From positions 134,013-198,012 of the forward strand of contig CAJJDP010000133.1 of the NCBI GenBank assembly GCA_905182995.1: a DNA stretch of 64,000 nt. The letters are read 5' to 3'. This document shows positions 10,523 through 22,314 of the stretch, piece by piece. Source of the DNA: Paramecium octaurelia (lineage: Eukaryota; Ciliophora; Oligohymenophorea; Peniculida; Parameciidae). The notes under the pieces were generated by a model. That model worked only from the letters and a program-made list of their open reading frames with translations, was not told where the DNA came from and searched no databases. Position numbers and translations under genes: made by a program. Every line of letters starts with the position of its first letter. Position 1 is the first letter of the stretch.

Positions 10523-13409
10523 ATGGAAGATTAAGTTAAGAGATTGTAAACTCTCGTTGATCACTTCCAGAGAAGGAGTAGAATAAACAACTCTAAACTT
10601 GAAGCTGAATGCTATGAAGTGTTTTCGGAATGTGTAATAATTGTACAGAAAGAAATCAGCATTGAGTTTGGGAATATCATGGACAAATTATTTAATCTCA
10701 TTAGAGAAATGTTGGAAGCAGCCCAATCTCAAATCAAACCCCATCCTGAACCCAAATAAATTTTGTTGACTCCTTAGATCCCTGAATTTATCAATGCACT
10801 CCAATTAGGAAGTGTTAACATTTTAGACTCTTTGGGTACATCAAAACAAATTAAAAATTATCAACAAATCCCTTGGAGTGATTATAAATCCAAAGGTTAA
10901 GGGACCAAACATTTAAGAACCTATCAAGATGTAGGTACTAGCACTATCATTGACTATTATTAAAATTGTTAGAATGCATCAACTGATCTTTTGAGGAAAG
11001 AAGAAGAAATGAGAGAATGGTTAGAATTTACTAATGACACCATCTCTATGTTAAGTGAAGCCTTGGCTAATAAGAAACAATTAGATATTGAATTTCAGGG
11101 TAAACCAGAGCAATTGGATTTAGTAATATCAGACATTCAATTTAATAAGCTTAACTTGGAATAGTTATTGAAGTCAGTGAATTTAGAAAATCAAGGTGTT
11201 CAAAATTATGATCACACTGTTTAGTTTCTACTATAACATATCCATCATATCTAATAGTAGACAGCAGTCGCTATAATTCATAGATTTAAATAGAAGCATT
11301 AAGAGAAAGAAAAGCAATAGCAAATGATCAATGGAATGAAGGGAAAGTAAAAGAAAAAACCTAATAACAATAAAGACGATTGTCGTTGTTCATAATATGT
11401 CAATGAAATTATGGCATTAAAAAATAAATTGGAATAGATGCAGAATGAAATCTAGAAAAAAGATAACTAGTTATTAGAACTCTAAGTAATTAATAATTAG
11501 AAAGAGATGCAATGCAAAATAATGCAAGGATAACTCTAATAGCTTGAAGGTGAAAAGTCTGAATTTAAATAAAAGTTGGATAATATGGTTAGAGAATATT
11601 CAAAATTAATTAAAAAGAATAGTGACAATGAAAGAGGATAAGTTTCATCTAGCAGCAATGATGAAATCCTAGTAAATACAGGATAAGTATATCCAAGAAC
11701 CACTAGTAGAGAATTATCTTAATAATAATCATAAAAACAATAAACCTATTTAACACCAAAGGACAATTTCATAATTTAAAAGAAGACTTAACAAATGGAA
11801 AGACTAGTTAAATTGGTCAATGTTTTAGATGGAAACAATCAAACAAGAAGACTAAGTTAGATGCAGTTTATTTTGGAATAGAAAGCTAGTTCTCAAATTC
11901 ATGAATTGGCTGATTTGATTAAGGATATTGAAGAGAATGATTTATTATAAAATGACAATATAGACAACAGTTAAATTTCAAACAATATAGATCCAACATT
12001 ATCAATGAGAAACTTGGAGTATAAATCTAAACAGAACTTTCTTAACAAGAACTAATAGTAGAACTCATTTGAAATTGAAACAAGTAATGATAAACCAGCA
12101 ATCAAAGTTAGCATGCCAACTGAATAATAATCATATTAGCAATAAATTCCTAGCAGTAGAAACATGTCTTCTGCTAGTAGTAATTAAAAAAAGAAAGACT
12201 CTTTTGGATAATTAACTAATAAAATGGATTTTCTAAAGACTGGAGGTGCTTCCTCTCTAAATTAATTGTCACCTCATTATCCATTATCTAAAGCAAAATC
12301 ATCTTCAAATATCAATATGAACAGATAGAGTTCTATTAAATCAGAAAAAAAGTAATAAAAAGTAAAATAAAGTGATTCAAAATAAAATTTTAAGGATTAA
12401 TAAGTTTAGACTGATTTAACAATGATGTCAATTCTATTTTAGACTGAAAAGCATTGTAATTCCCTTTAAGAAAATGAGTAAATCGATAATCAGTAGTTAT
12501 AACAATAAAGATCCAATAGTAAGGTGAATTTGTAACATTAGTTGACAACAAGTAGCACCTTTAATTTCAATTCTGCTGGGACTATGGGATAAGGAAATCT
12601 TAATTCCCCAGTCCAATCAACCACTAATTCCAACCTCCCCTCTCCTCGAAATCAATAGTCGTGTCATCAGACAAATGTATTCCCATCTCCATCATCATCT
12701 ATACACAAAAGCAAAATGCAAAGTTTGAAACTTGAATAGGAATAAATTTCAGCTTAAGTTTAGAATAGTCAATTCAAGGAACAAAGAAATATACAGAGGA
12801 GAAAGTCTTTGAAATAAAAAATCTACGACTTATAGGAGGAAAAACATTTGAATTAGTAACACAGAAGGATGTACACTACAATAGCTACTCAATCCTAAAC
12901 CACTTCTCCTCGTGAATATTACACTCCTAGGAATAAAACAAAGGATGATCTAGCTTTAAATAAATTGTAATAGGAGTAGGAAGAAAAGGAGGAGGAAGAA
13001 AAACTATTTTATGATCAAATGATAAATGAGACTCCTGAATAGAATGAATAGGAAATTATTTAAAAGGCAATTAACAGGACTCCAGGTTACGAGTTGGGTT
13101 AAGAAGTGGATGGTAAGATTATGGAGACCATGTTTGGAAATCTTAATAAAGCACCAGATATTGTAGAGATGATTATCCAATAAAGTAAGAATGGCTAGTT
13201 GGATTTTGGTGAGTTCAAAAGATTTGTGAGTAAGATGCAAGCATTCCACAAAAGATGTGGGAAAGATTGTAATCATTTAATGCGGTATTTGATTTGTTGA
13301 CTATCTTTATAGATTTTATTTGAGACTGGGGTTCGTGTCGATGAAGTACCTAAATAAGAGGAGGATGTTAAAATTGGGCAAGCCGACGGTTCTCCCTGGT
13401 TTCAAATGA
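10523..13409 (+). CDS. Large Gln/Asn-rich coiled-coil protein with C-terminal EF-hand-like segment
   Basis: 952 aa, starting MEDQVKRLQTLVDHF. One 28-nt intron (gtattt...ttatag near 13290) near the 3' end restores frame to TGA 13407-13409. The N-terminal third is helical; the middle has Gln/Lys-rich coiled coils and a short Cys pair (DDCRCS); a long Ser/Asn/Gln low-complexity region follows. The C-terminal 100 aa are more ordered and contain IIQQSKNGQLDFGEFKRFV, which resembles the second half of an EF-hand loop (D.G.LDF.EF) but lacks a full 12-residue loop, so calcium binding is doubtful. Architecture suggests a cytoskeletal or basal-body scaffold, by inference only. No named homologue recognised. 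Confidence 0.7.
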
Positions 13410-13424
13410 TTACTTTTATTAATT

Positions 13425-13604
13425 ATGGATAAATTTCCTTTTTTAAAAGAATATACTCGTAAAAATGAAGAAATGTTTGCTCAAAATCAGAAGAGAGATA
13501 AGAAAGACAAGAAATGGGAGGAGAAATTCTAATGGAACGGGCAAAGTTATGATCACTTGATCAAAGACTCCTTCTTCGAAAACCCATGGAAGAAGTTTAC
13601 ATGA
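13425..13604 (+). CDS. Hypothetical 59-aa basic protein
   Basis: Small single-exon gene only 15 bp after the preceding stop: MDKFPFLKEYTRKNEEMF, then a Lys/Glu helix, then a Trp/Phe-rich C-terminus (DSFFENPWKKFT). The patterned aromatic residues and absence of TGA argue for translation, and the following gene starts about 30 bp later. Too short for the supplied frame list; no family recognised. Alternatively it could be a 3' exon of the preceding gene, but the TGA at 13407 makes this unlikely. Confidence 0.45.
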
Positions 13605-13631
13605 TTAATTATTATTATATATATAATAAAC

Positions 13632-15209
13632 ATGAATCTACCCTAATTAAAAGTGAAGGATCTTCAACAGATTGATTCAGCCCGTTTCACGAGATTCATG
13701 TAAAATTAAATAGCGGTGATGCCTCAATTAAATAATCCAAAACAATTAGCAATTGCCTTAGCCTCCAAGTACACTAAACTCAAGAATTAACCAAAACTAA
13801 CTCAATCACTTGTCGTTTCGAAGGAAGCAAAAAGTAGTGATTAAAATAAGGTTTTATTATTGCCAACCCTAATCCAAAATTATTACATCTACTGTCTAGG
13901 AACTGGTAACAATCATAATGTAGTTCAAAGAGTGCTCTCTAAAAGAAATGAGTGGATGTCTACAACCAATAAGAATGATTCATTCATAAATTTTAGGTGG
14001 TAATAATATTCAAAAGGTTATCAGTTTGATAAACTGGTATCAGGCAATAAGGTGAAGTAGGCAGTCAACCATTTTGAGTTTCATTCAGAGGTATCATCGA
14101 AGATCTACCTCTTTAGTAATCTCTCGCATTATTGTGAAGTATTGCCTAACTTAAATAGGAAAACAAAATAGATATCATGAATTTCGTTCCTTTAACCTTT
14201 GTTTTAGATTTCACAAACGATAAGGCAGATATGTGTCTACTACAATTTCTTTAATATTACGAAAGCAATGCTCCTTAATCTATTAAATTACACGATACTC
14301 AGAATAAGTTTTATAATATTAGGCGTTAGCTCAACACTTACATGCAAATAACTGATAAGATTATTTAAATCAACAAATCTAAGATCCCAAGCACATTCTT
14401 AGGCCAAGATTATTTATGGATTTTGAAGCCGACACAATATAATCGTGGTATAGGTATACATGTTGTCAAAGATTTGGATAAATTGACTCACCTGCTTGAT
14501 CAATACCTTAGTGGAAAGTAATAAATGAAGGATGGCTAAATAATCAAATCAAGGTAGTTCGTCATTCAAAAATATTTGGAAAAACCATTATTAATTAATA
14601 ATCGCAAATTTGATATCAGAGTCTGGGGATTACTGAACTAGGATCTAGAGTTTTTCTTTTTTGAATAAGGGTACATCAGAATGGCATCTGAAGAATACAC
14701 GACCAAGAATGTATAAAACTAATATGTACACTTAACCAATAATGCTATTTAAAAGCATAGTCCAAATTATGGAAAATTGGAAGATGGAAATCAGTTATCA
14801 TTTGATTAAGCAGCTGCATACTTTAAAAGCAAAGGAGACTTCTATAAATAGGTAATCGAACTCTTTATCATTTAAGATAGTTGAAAATATTAAACAAATT
14901 TCTCTCAGGGCATTCCAATCAACGAGAAGGAAAATCAATTTTTTTGGAAGGAGATACTGTTTCGAGATATTTGGATTAGACTATATGATAGATGATGATT
15001 TTAAGGTTTGGCTAATTGAAGTTAACACAAATCCGTGTTTAGAAGAGTCTAGTCAATTACTGTAAAGACTTATTCCTCGAATGCTTGATGATGCATTTTC
15101 ATTGACATTGGATCATTTATTTCCAGTTACTAAAAAATAGATTGCATTTTCCGTCCCAAATTATTCTGATAATCATAATATGTGGCAATGGCTGGGTAAA
15201 TTATTATGA
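13632..15209 (+). CDS. Tubulin-tyrosine ligase-like enzyme (TTLL), probable tubulin polyglutamylase/glycylase
   Basis: ATP-grasp enzyme that adds amino acids to tubulin, expected on ciliary and cortical microtubules. 510 aa in three exons (introns near 14138, 20 nt, and 14852, 25 nt). Family landmarks are YLWILKPTQYNRGIGIHVV (ATP-binding lysine and glycine loop), KYLEKPLLINNRKFDIRVW, the YVHLTNNAIQKHSPNYG block, and LIEVNTNPCLEESS (Mg2+/ATP-binding E..N). An N-terminal extension of about 150 aa contains the TTLL entry motif with NFRWQQYSKG. All catalytic motifs appear intact. Which amino acid it transfers (Glu, Gly or Tyr) cannot be read with confidence. The arrangement is close to Paramecium/Tetrahymena TTLL families. 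Confidence 0.9.
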
Positions 15210-15419
15210 ATAACTAAATACATTTTATAATTATAATCATTATGCGGAATAAAATTATTTTGCAATAATAATTTAATCCTAAAAGTATCCACCTGAGAAA
15301 ATAACCTTAAAATAATTGAAATATTAATATGATTGTAATTAAATGTAACCAAATATATATATATCAATCAACATTATTCTTTGCTCTTTTTTAATTGATT
15401 TAATTCATAGTCTAATTAC
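15210..15419. other. AT-rich spacer between convergent genes
   Basis: About 210 bp separate the TTLL stop and the stop of the minus-strand coiled-coil gene. The stretch is over 80% A+T with a short TA run near 15355-15365. No coding frame or defined terminator structure was seen. Confidence 0.4.
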
Positions 15420-16233
15420 TCATTAGCTAATAGTTATTCCTAAAAGAATTATATATGATAGAGTTACTTGTAGTTATCTTTGTAAGGTTGAATACATGTC
15501 TATGTTATCTAGATGTTTTTCATGCAGTTTAACAATATCATCTACAATTTCTTTAAATTAGTTCCTCAAAGCATCTATTTAATTTTTTGAACTTTTAATG
15601 TCCGCATCTATTTGTGTCTTAAAGTCTCCAACAACAAGAGGTTGAATGTTTCGTTCATATTCTTTATTTATCTTTTCAATTCTGGCCGATATCTCACTAA
15701 TGTCTGCATTATTCAATTCCAACTCATATATCTTTCGATCCTACTCCCTAAGGGTTCCTCTTAAGTAGGTATCATATGAGACTAAGGCTCTGTGAGATAG
15801 ATAAGAATCATTAAGGATTTGCAATTCCTTATTAGATACAGATAATTGTTCATTTGAAGTTTAATTGTATTTATTGAGGGCATGCTTTTCACAATTGTCT
15901 AAGATTCTCTATCCTCTATATATAAATACCATTTGATTGCTATTGATATTCTAATTCTTGCTGTTGGAGATCAGCCAATAGCTATTTCTAATCCTCAATT
16001 TCTTTTTTAACCCTAAAGATTTCCATGTCCTTATTATGTATACTATATAATAATCTTTTATTGGCCAATTGGACTTCCAATATTTTTCTTCTTCTCTCCT
16101 TCTGCTCTTCAGTCAACTCCTCTTCCTATTCTTTATTCCTATCCTCAGTTTCCTATTCCATCTGAGGCTAATCAATGGACATTTGTTCATTGACTATTCT
16201 AATCTATGCTTCAAAATCTCCAGGAATTTGCAT
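15420..16233 (-). CDS. Coiled-coil protein, unrecognised
   Basis: 260 aa in two exons separated by a 31-nt intron (gtattt...tcttag). It starts MQIPGDFEAQIRIVNEQ. Residues 30-110 are a strong Glu/Lys/Gln coiled coil, followed by a second helical region (YLRGTLREQDRKIYELEL) and a third before the C-terminus (HLDNIDMYSTLQRQ). No enzymatic motif. Length and heptad pattern fit a small cytoskeletal or ciliary coiled-coil protein. It lies directly downstream, on the same strand, of the two ubiquitin-like-repeat genes. Confidence 0.65.
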
Positions 16234-16302
16234 TAATAATTATTTTAATTGTTTTATTCAATAGAATGCTTATACTATAATATCAATAAATCAAACAATG
16301 TA

Positions 16303-18342
16303 TCACTTTAATTTGAATTGCATTTCAACTTCCTTCTAATTTAATGAAGAAATTGTTTGATCATCCCTTAGAACTATGTCCCCTTAAAGAAGATTATACT
16401 ACTTAATGTTTAATGGGTCTCCTTAAATTGCTAAATCATAGATGAACTTTTTGAGTTCTTCACAAGTCAAACTTCCTTTCACCCTACATCTATATAATTT
16501 CTCGCCAACAGAGGTCTTGACTGTGATCAAATCTCTATTGTTGTCACTAAGCGCATCTCGCTAAACTTAATTAGATATTTATTCATCTATCCTTTATTTC
16601 TAATTTTGATTCTGAACATCAATTTTTATAGAGACAGAAGGTTCATGCAGTGTATCGTTTAAATAACTCGGTTACTAGCTCTCAGAATTATTGATTGCAC
16701 TTTCTACCTGTGGAGTCGTTTTTAGTTCATATAAAATCATACAATTATTATGAACTCGTAATTAAGCAAAGGTTTCATCTAGACCCAATTATTTACCTCC
16801 AAATGAGTATTAAGCATCCATTTTTTGTTTCTAATTAACTTTTCTAAGAGTGTCTTCCAAATTCACTGTAAGTAAAGTCACTTATTCCGTTTTGCTGTTT
16901 TTGAAATTAATTTGTAAATTTGTAGATAACAGTGCTTGCAAGAATTCAAAGTTGCCACCCATTATTTCATCGAGCCTCAAATTTTCTTAAAATAATGTGG
17001 TACCCAAGGAAAATAAAATTACTTAGTTTTTAGTCATGCTTAATTTGTATCTCAATACTCCAGCCAGTGCCTCAAGATCATTTTTTTCTATAACAATGTC
17101 AACATTGATAACTAGGTTGAGATTAACAATTAGAACACCAAACTTTTTTGTTATTGCTTACCCTTGAACTGCTTTTATTTTAGGATTTTGTTATTTTTAA
17201 ACAATTTTATACAATATAGTACAACCGTAATAGCCATTTTATTATTCCAGTGTTTATTTTAGCGACAACTGTGATTCAGGTGTTTCCAAATAAAGGTAGA
17301 CATCTTCATTCTATGTATGGGAAATTTTATCGACTAAATATTCAAGTGATGTGTCATATCCTATATATTAAATCTAAGGAAGTTCATGTGAACTCCCTTG
17401 AACCGGTTATAAAATTATTTGAAGTTTTTCTCCTTTTTAATCTTCCTCCACCAATTTCAGCAAACTAAAATTTGGTATGGCTTCTTAAGCAACAGTAGCA
17501 AATTGATCCAGAGGCCAGTGATACATCAATGTGATTTTATTTGAGCTTTTGATATCAAATTCTTTCCTTAATTGCTTAATTATCTAATAAATTTATTAGT
17601 CTTTGTTAAAGATTATTTGTTTTTCTCTTGATTATTTTTAATGGAGGACTCTATAAATCACTTCATTGGGAATACTGGCTTGCCATACAGCATCAATGTT
17701 GAGATTATTATCGAAGTAGGATAATTCTGGTTTGAGGAACGAATTTTGACTCTAAAATGAAATGATGCCATTGATGTTGAGTTTGTACATAAAATTTTGA
17801 ATAATTTTGTAAATGGGGGAAAAAATGTTAAAGTTAATGTCTATTACCTCTCCCTTCCATTTGATACTTTACTTAACTTAAATATTCAATAAGACAGATA
17901 TAGAATTTCCTATGCCATTCTAAATCCAAGTATCTTTCTCTAATTGTTTCCCATCTTGTACATTGATAATGCCAATTTCATAAGAAGTGCTCTTTAAGTA
18001 ATTTCGAATAATAGACTCTTTAAATTTTTAAGTACTGTCAAATGCATCAACATTGTTATCATGAAATGGCAATTATTTATTAACTATCTCAATACTAATT
18101 TTCAAGGACAGCTTAATTTATAAAACTCCTCGATCTGTTACTCCTGCTTCAGTGAAAGATTTGTTGCAATCTTGGACTTAATTATTATAGGTAACAAAGC
18201 ATGAAATGTTTTCCCAATTGTTGGAGTCCATTCCATTTGTGTACAATATTCTACGAATGTACGAGACAATCTATAATTGTGGGCTAACTGACTAGGTTAA
18301 ATTGATCCTTAGTTGTTCTATCTTGAAGGTAACCTCTATCAT
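16303..18342 (-). CDS. Predicted tandem divergent ubiquitin-like-fold protein (copy A)
   Basis: Single-exon gene of exactly 680 codons (679 aa), starting MIEVTFKIEQLRINL. The C-terminal about 85 residues read as a ubiquitin-like fold: LITVKTSVGEKLYRCRVKG (beta hairpin), CEELKKFIYDLA (helix), YNLLQGDIVLRDDQTISSL (the ubiquitin-type G..L.D..T...L block) and a final beta strand EMQFKLK. Similar strand-helix-strand periods with weaker identity recur along the chain (for example KISHTQNEDVYLYLETPE; MGGNFEFLQALLSTNLQ). There is no C-terminal Gly-Gly, so conjugation is unlikely and a scaffold or binding role more likely. It is followed (91 bp apart) by a second gene of the same style. The fold call is inference from spacing and hydrophobic pattern, not from strong identity. 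Confidence 0.6.
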
Positions 18343-18432
18343 GTTATTAGAAATACAAAAAGAATAATAATTTTATATATAATTCTATTATTTTAGTAAA
18401 CCTTAAACATTTGATTTTCTTACAAGTTAATG

Positions 18433-20208
18433 TCATTAACACATTTGAAAAGTCAAAATTGAATGAGGTGCAATCTGTAGTTACTGGCAATTGCTGCTGA
18501 GATCTATAATTTAATCTTCCAAGAAAATGTCTTTGATATTTTTAAAGCCCTCCTTTTCCAATGCCAAACCAATTGGATCATCAATATTAATCTTCACTAT
18601 CAATTATTCCATAGCATCAACACTTTACAAGTATATTTATATCTATTCTTTTTTTTGCATATAAATATCGAACTTACCATTCACAAAAATGTTTTTTAAT
18701 TAGTCATCTTTGCTAAGTGGTTAATACCCATAAAATGATTGGATGTCCTTGCTCTCTATTTAATACTTATTAGCAATAATCTACTCTAACATCTCCACGG
18801 TATTATACTAAAAACATTCTACCTTTTCGATTTTATTATTAAACAGGACTTCGCATTCAAATTTACCAAGTGGGATAAATGTGAAACTCACATTCAAGTT
18901 TCTCAGACCTATTTCTTCAATTGTTTTAGTACAAACAGTATCATTACTTTTATAAATAGAGAAATTAGCAGGTACAATATCCTAATATTTATTTTTGACT
19001 TCCTACTCTAAACTTTAGATAGTGTGTGATTTCTTGGCATGATACTCAAATGCCTTTAATCCAATTGTAAATTTTATTTCAATTGCATCACATTCATATT
19101 CTATTATTTAATTATTTGAGATATGGAGTTCAGAAAAAGCCTGATTTTAATCAACTTCGTTTTGATTGATAGTTATTTTGAAATCCGTACAATTTCTGCA
19201 ATTTACATTTGCTATTTCCTTCAAAACATTAATCAATAGTTAATCACTATTAACTTATTTCACTATTAGTTGATTGTATTTCTAATTCTTAAATTGCACT
19301 TGAATGCTATTTATCTTCTCTTCCCTCAATTCCAACATGGAGTTCCAAATTAAATTCAAGTCCTAAATATTCTAATCTTCCTATAGTCTATTTCCTTAAT
19401 AACATATCACAAATGATCTATTCCTTTATAAATTGTGTTCTTCTTTTGCTGCTTTAATCAAGTCTATCACAGTAACTGTTTATTTAATATTTATTATCTT
19501 TATTGCTTCCATGTATGCTATTTACAGAGTGACGTCAAGAGGAGTTGTCACTTCAAAGATTGTATCAGGAGAGAACTTTGATTCATAGTATCTCTCTGTT
19601 GGATCAATCGATTTGTTATTTTCAGCTACCATGGAATTGATTTTAATAATTTTATCAATATTTTGAGCTTCTTTAATCTGCTTAGCAATCATGTCCCAGT
19701 CATCAGAAATGTCAATCTTCATTTAATATTGTGTATTTTCATATACGTATTTTAGCATTTCGTAGGCCTCCCACTCCATATTTGTAGCAGCATGTATGTT
19801 ATCATGAACAATCAAAAATTCTAAGCAATAAATTTGATTGCTCGTTCTTAGACATACCTCACAACTCTAAGAGAATTCGTATTCTTTTTATATCTATTGT
19901 TTGATTTGTGTGAATTAATCCCAAGCTTCTATGGTTATTTCCTTATTCCCGAAAAATTTATGAATAAGTGTGATTTCAAACTTATTTGTAAATATTATTG
20001 ATAATCTTGATGATTTATTGAGAGAATACACTTCAAGTAGATTTTCTAATTCCAAAATTTTATCTTCATTATAAATTGAGAAATGTGTTGTTTTTGGATA
20101 TCCAAACTGAAGCAAGAGTTTCAGACCAATATCCTTCACTTTATTTGATTTTTTAATGTTCACATTGTACTTAAGATCTAATTATTTCGAATAGATGGTC
20201 AATTCCAT
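18433..20208 (-). CDS. Predicted tandem divergent ubiquitin-like-fold protein (copy B)
   Basis: Single-exon gene, 591 aa, starting MELTIYSKQLDLKYNV, which itself matches a beta1-beta2 ubiquitin-like hairpin. Repeating units of about 80-90 aa can be followed. One runs FTFIPLGKFECEVLFN, then a helix (VEMLEQIIANKYQ), then IQSFYGYQPLSKDDQL, equivalent to ubiquitin's IF.GK.L.D..tL segment. It ends with ILTFQMCQ. No di-glycine end. Same strand and style as its downstream neighbour, so the two are likely an old duplication or parts of one system. Function unknown. Confidence 0.6.
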
Positions 20209-20269
20209 ATTCCTAAACTCTATTCTTTTATCAAGCTTTAATTATTATTATTTATTTTATCTTCCTATG

Positions 20270-20730
20270 ATGAATTATCCAAATGAAAGCCAAGTAAATC
20301 CATAAAAGAGCGAAATTTTAATCAGTTATTCTCGTCAAGAATTGAAAAATATAGATTTCGATCCCACCAAACCTTAGATCTATTTAAACAAGAAACCATA
20401 AAACAATAGCACAAATTAAGGAGCTCAGTACAGTAATGTGCAAAGCAACTAATTTCAAGGGATTCCAAGTCCATAATAACAATTCTAGTATTTATTATTT
20501 CTAAAATTAGAGATGAAGCTATGAAGCAAGAAAAAACATCATCATATTATAACTATCCACCAGTTAATAAATATCAAATTCAAGAAGAGTACTATAAAAA
20601 TTAATCAAATCTCATGAAAACCAATAATATTGTGTTTCACAAAATCGAGCCTTTAAACTAGCAATACAATTCTTAACAGAATACTTTCAATTAGAATACT
20701 TATAAACGATATTAGGAGGAATAATAATGA
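20270..20730 (+). CDS. Hypothetical Q/N/Y-rich 145-aa protein
   Basis: Two exons joined across a 23-nt intron (gtattt...aaattag near 20493) give MNYPNESQVNPQK... ending YKRYQEEQQ. Composition is dominated by Gln, Asn, Ser and Tyr with no fold signature; probably intrinsically disordered. It starts 61 bp from the divergent ubiquitin-like-repeat gene, so they may share a promoter region. Confidence 0.5.
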
Positions 20731-21042
20731 AACCATAAATCAACATATTATCATATAAAACAATTTATCTATTTATGCTTAAATAATAGTGCCCAAACAA
20801 ATCTAATATTTTACTACATATTTCCTCGAAATTATAATGTTCCATAGGCATATTCGATATGAACTATACTAGTGAAGACATTCTAACTATAGAACTAAAT
20901 ATTTAAGATAAGCATAAATTTCTAATTCTATTATATTTGGGATCATTTATCATGTATTTTTTATGACTTATAATCTAATAATACATGTTAATCTAAATAT
21001 ATATCAATTAAAATATATATATATATATATTATATATCGATC
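20731..21042. other. AT-rich spacer with a short (TA)n tract
   Basis: About 310 bp between convergent genes. No believable coding frame. It contains a (TA)n tract at about 21015-21032 and other TA-rich runs just before the stop codon of the minus-strand F-box-like gene. Nothing else was seen. Confidence 0.5.
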
Positions 21043-22284
21043 AGGAGTCACCTCCTCTTAGGTAGTACAAAGTTAATAGATCTCCAATTCGTAGTTCCAA
21101 TGTATTATCCAATTCATAACTAACAGTTGCTCTATTTACCTGATTAGTAATGCAACCTTGTTTGACAACCATCTTCATATTTAATTCTGGAATCGTAAGG
21201 TGACCCTCTTAAACACAAGTATAGTTCATGCGATTTATCACTAACCCATTACCACAACATCTACACTCCTTCAACTTTATCTGCTTGAAATTATCAAAGC
21301 ATTTCTTCATTGGATGATCAAAGTATTGAAACAAAGTCCAATCGGCATCTTTAGGTTCAAATCTAAGAGGGGGTTACATTGCGATATGTTTGGGATCTAT
21401 TAAATTCTAGTTTCAATTGATTACTTCCAAAAATACCAACATCAAGTTTTTCAATTTATGGCTTATTCCATCTGATACTTTATAAATTGACTTATCCCTG
21501 GAGGTTCAATAGAGTGAATGGGATTTTGATGAAGTCTCCAACACAAAAGGGAAGCACTGGCTAGATGACAGGGACAGTTTGCTTATCATATATATTCTAA
21601 ATCGTGTGATATAGATTATTACAGTGCTTTGATCCACTCCAATCCAAATGGTTCTTACTGTGTTCTTTCTCAGAATCCCAAATTTGTAACAAAAAGCTTT
21701 TTCTTGCCCTTTGCAATTGTAAGTGTATGATATTTTAACAATAGAATCTCTAATAAATATTAGATGTTACTTTCTACTCCGGGAGCGATTTCTGCAATCA
21801 GACACCTATCCAATCTAAACCCTTATTGTCTTCCGAACTGAAAAGTCTGAAATGCATTTTTGGACTGTTTTAATTTTAAAAAGGAATGTGATTGTTAAAA
21901 TTTTTCATCGACTATGCTGACAGTCTTTGAAAATGCTTCATTTAATCTTGTATACCACAATGTATTAACAAGTAATAGGTTGATGTAATCGTCGATAACG
22001 AAATACATAATGTGACAGATGAGATGTGATGGAAGTTTAAGAAAGCGCCCTTCAAATTCATAGTTGCGTCTAGTTGATTGAGAGAGCTAACGAGAAGTCT
22101 GCAGATAACATCGAAGCTGATCTTGTTATTTTTGATATAGTTCAAAGATCTATGAGTTTTGTGATTCTGCCAATCTATGTTTGTTTGCTACTAAATAAGG
22201 ATATTTATTTTCATCTGTTTACTCGTATCTCGCATAGCAGTTTTCCAATCCTGGAATATTAGGAGTGCAATTATTTTGACCCAT
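21043..22284 (-). CDS. F-box-like protein with predicted N-myristoylation signal
   Basis: About 395 aa. Starts MGQNNCTPNIPGLEN (Gly2 with Cys6). Residues about 80-120 match an F-box: FLKLPSHLICHIMYF then INLLLVNTLWYTRL, with the LP..L...I...L.D..NLL.VN..WY pattern. Such proteins usually bridge SKP1-cullin ligases and substrates. The C-terminal half has DKQTVPVIQPVLPF and a Cys cluster (KECRCCGNGL) and ends LLTLYYLRGGDS, TGA 21043-21045. Two 28-nt introns (near 21775 and 21435) are needed to join compatible frames; my length tally is off by one base, so one exon edge may be wrong. It lies 30 bp from CEP19, divergently. Confidence 0.6.
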
Positions 22285-22314
22285 TTATAATTCAAATCTG
22301 TAAGTTAATATTTT
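22285..22314. promoter_or_regulatory. 30-bp bidirectional start region (F-box-like / CEP19)
   Basis: Divergent start codons separated by 30 bp of mixed AT sequence. Both starts give family-consistent N-termini (MGQNNC and MYNFAKT). Promoter function is inferred from orientation only. Confidence 0.45.

Noticed and set aside
12500..13280. Possible minus-strand frame at 13004-13276 ending in FRSLIYHLIIK
   Set aside because: Lies opposite the open EF-hand-like end of the large coiled-coil gene, and has no family features.
10523..13409. Full EF-hand calcium sensor
   Set aside because: Only the second half of the loop pattern is present; the leading Asp positions and paired EF-hand are absent.
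21015..21032. (TA)n tract as a mobile-element or eliminated-sequence boundary
   Set aside because: Internal eliminated sequences are bounded by a single TA and would be absent from a macronuclear sequence; no terminal inverted repeat was found around this tract.
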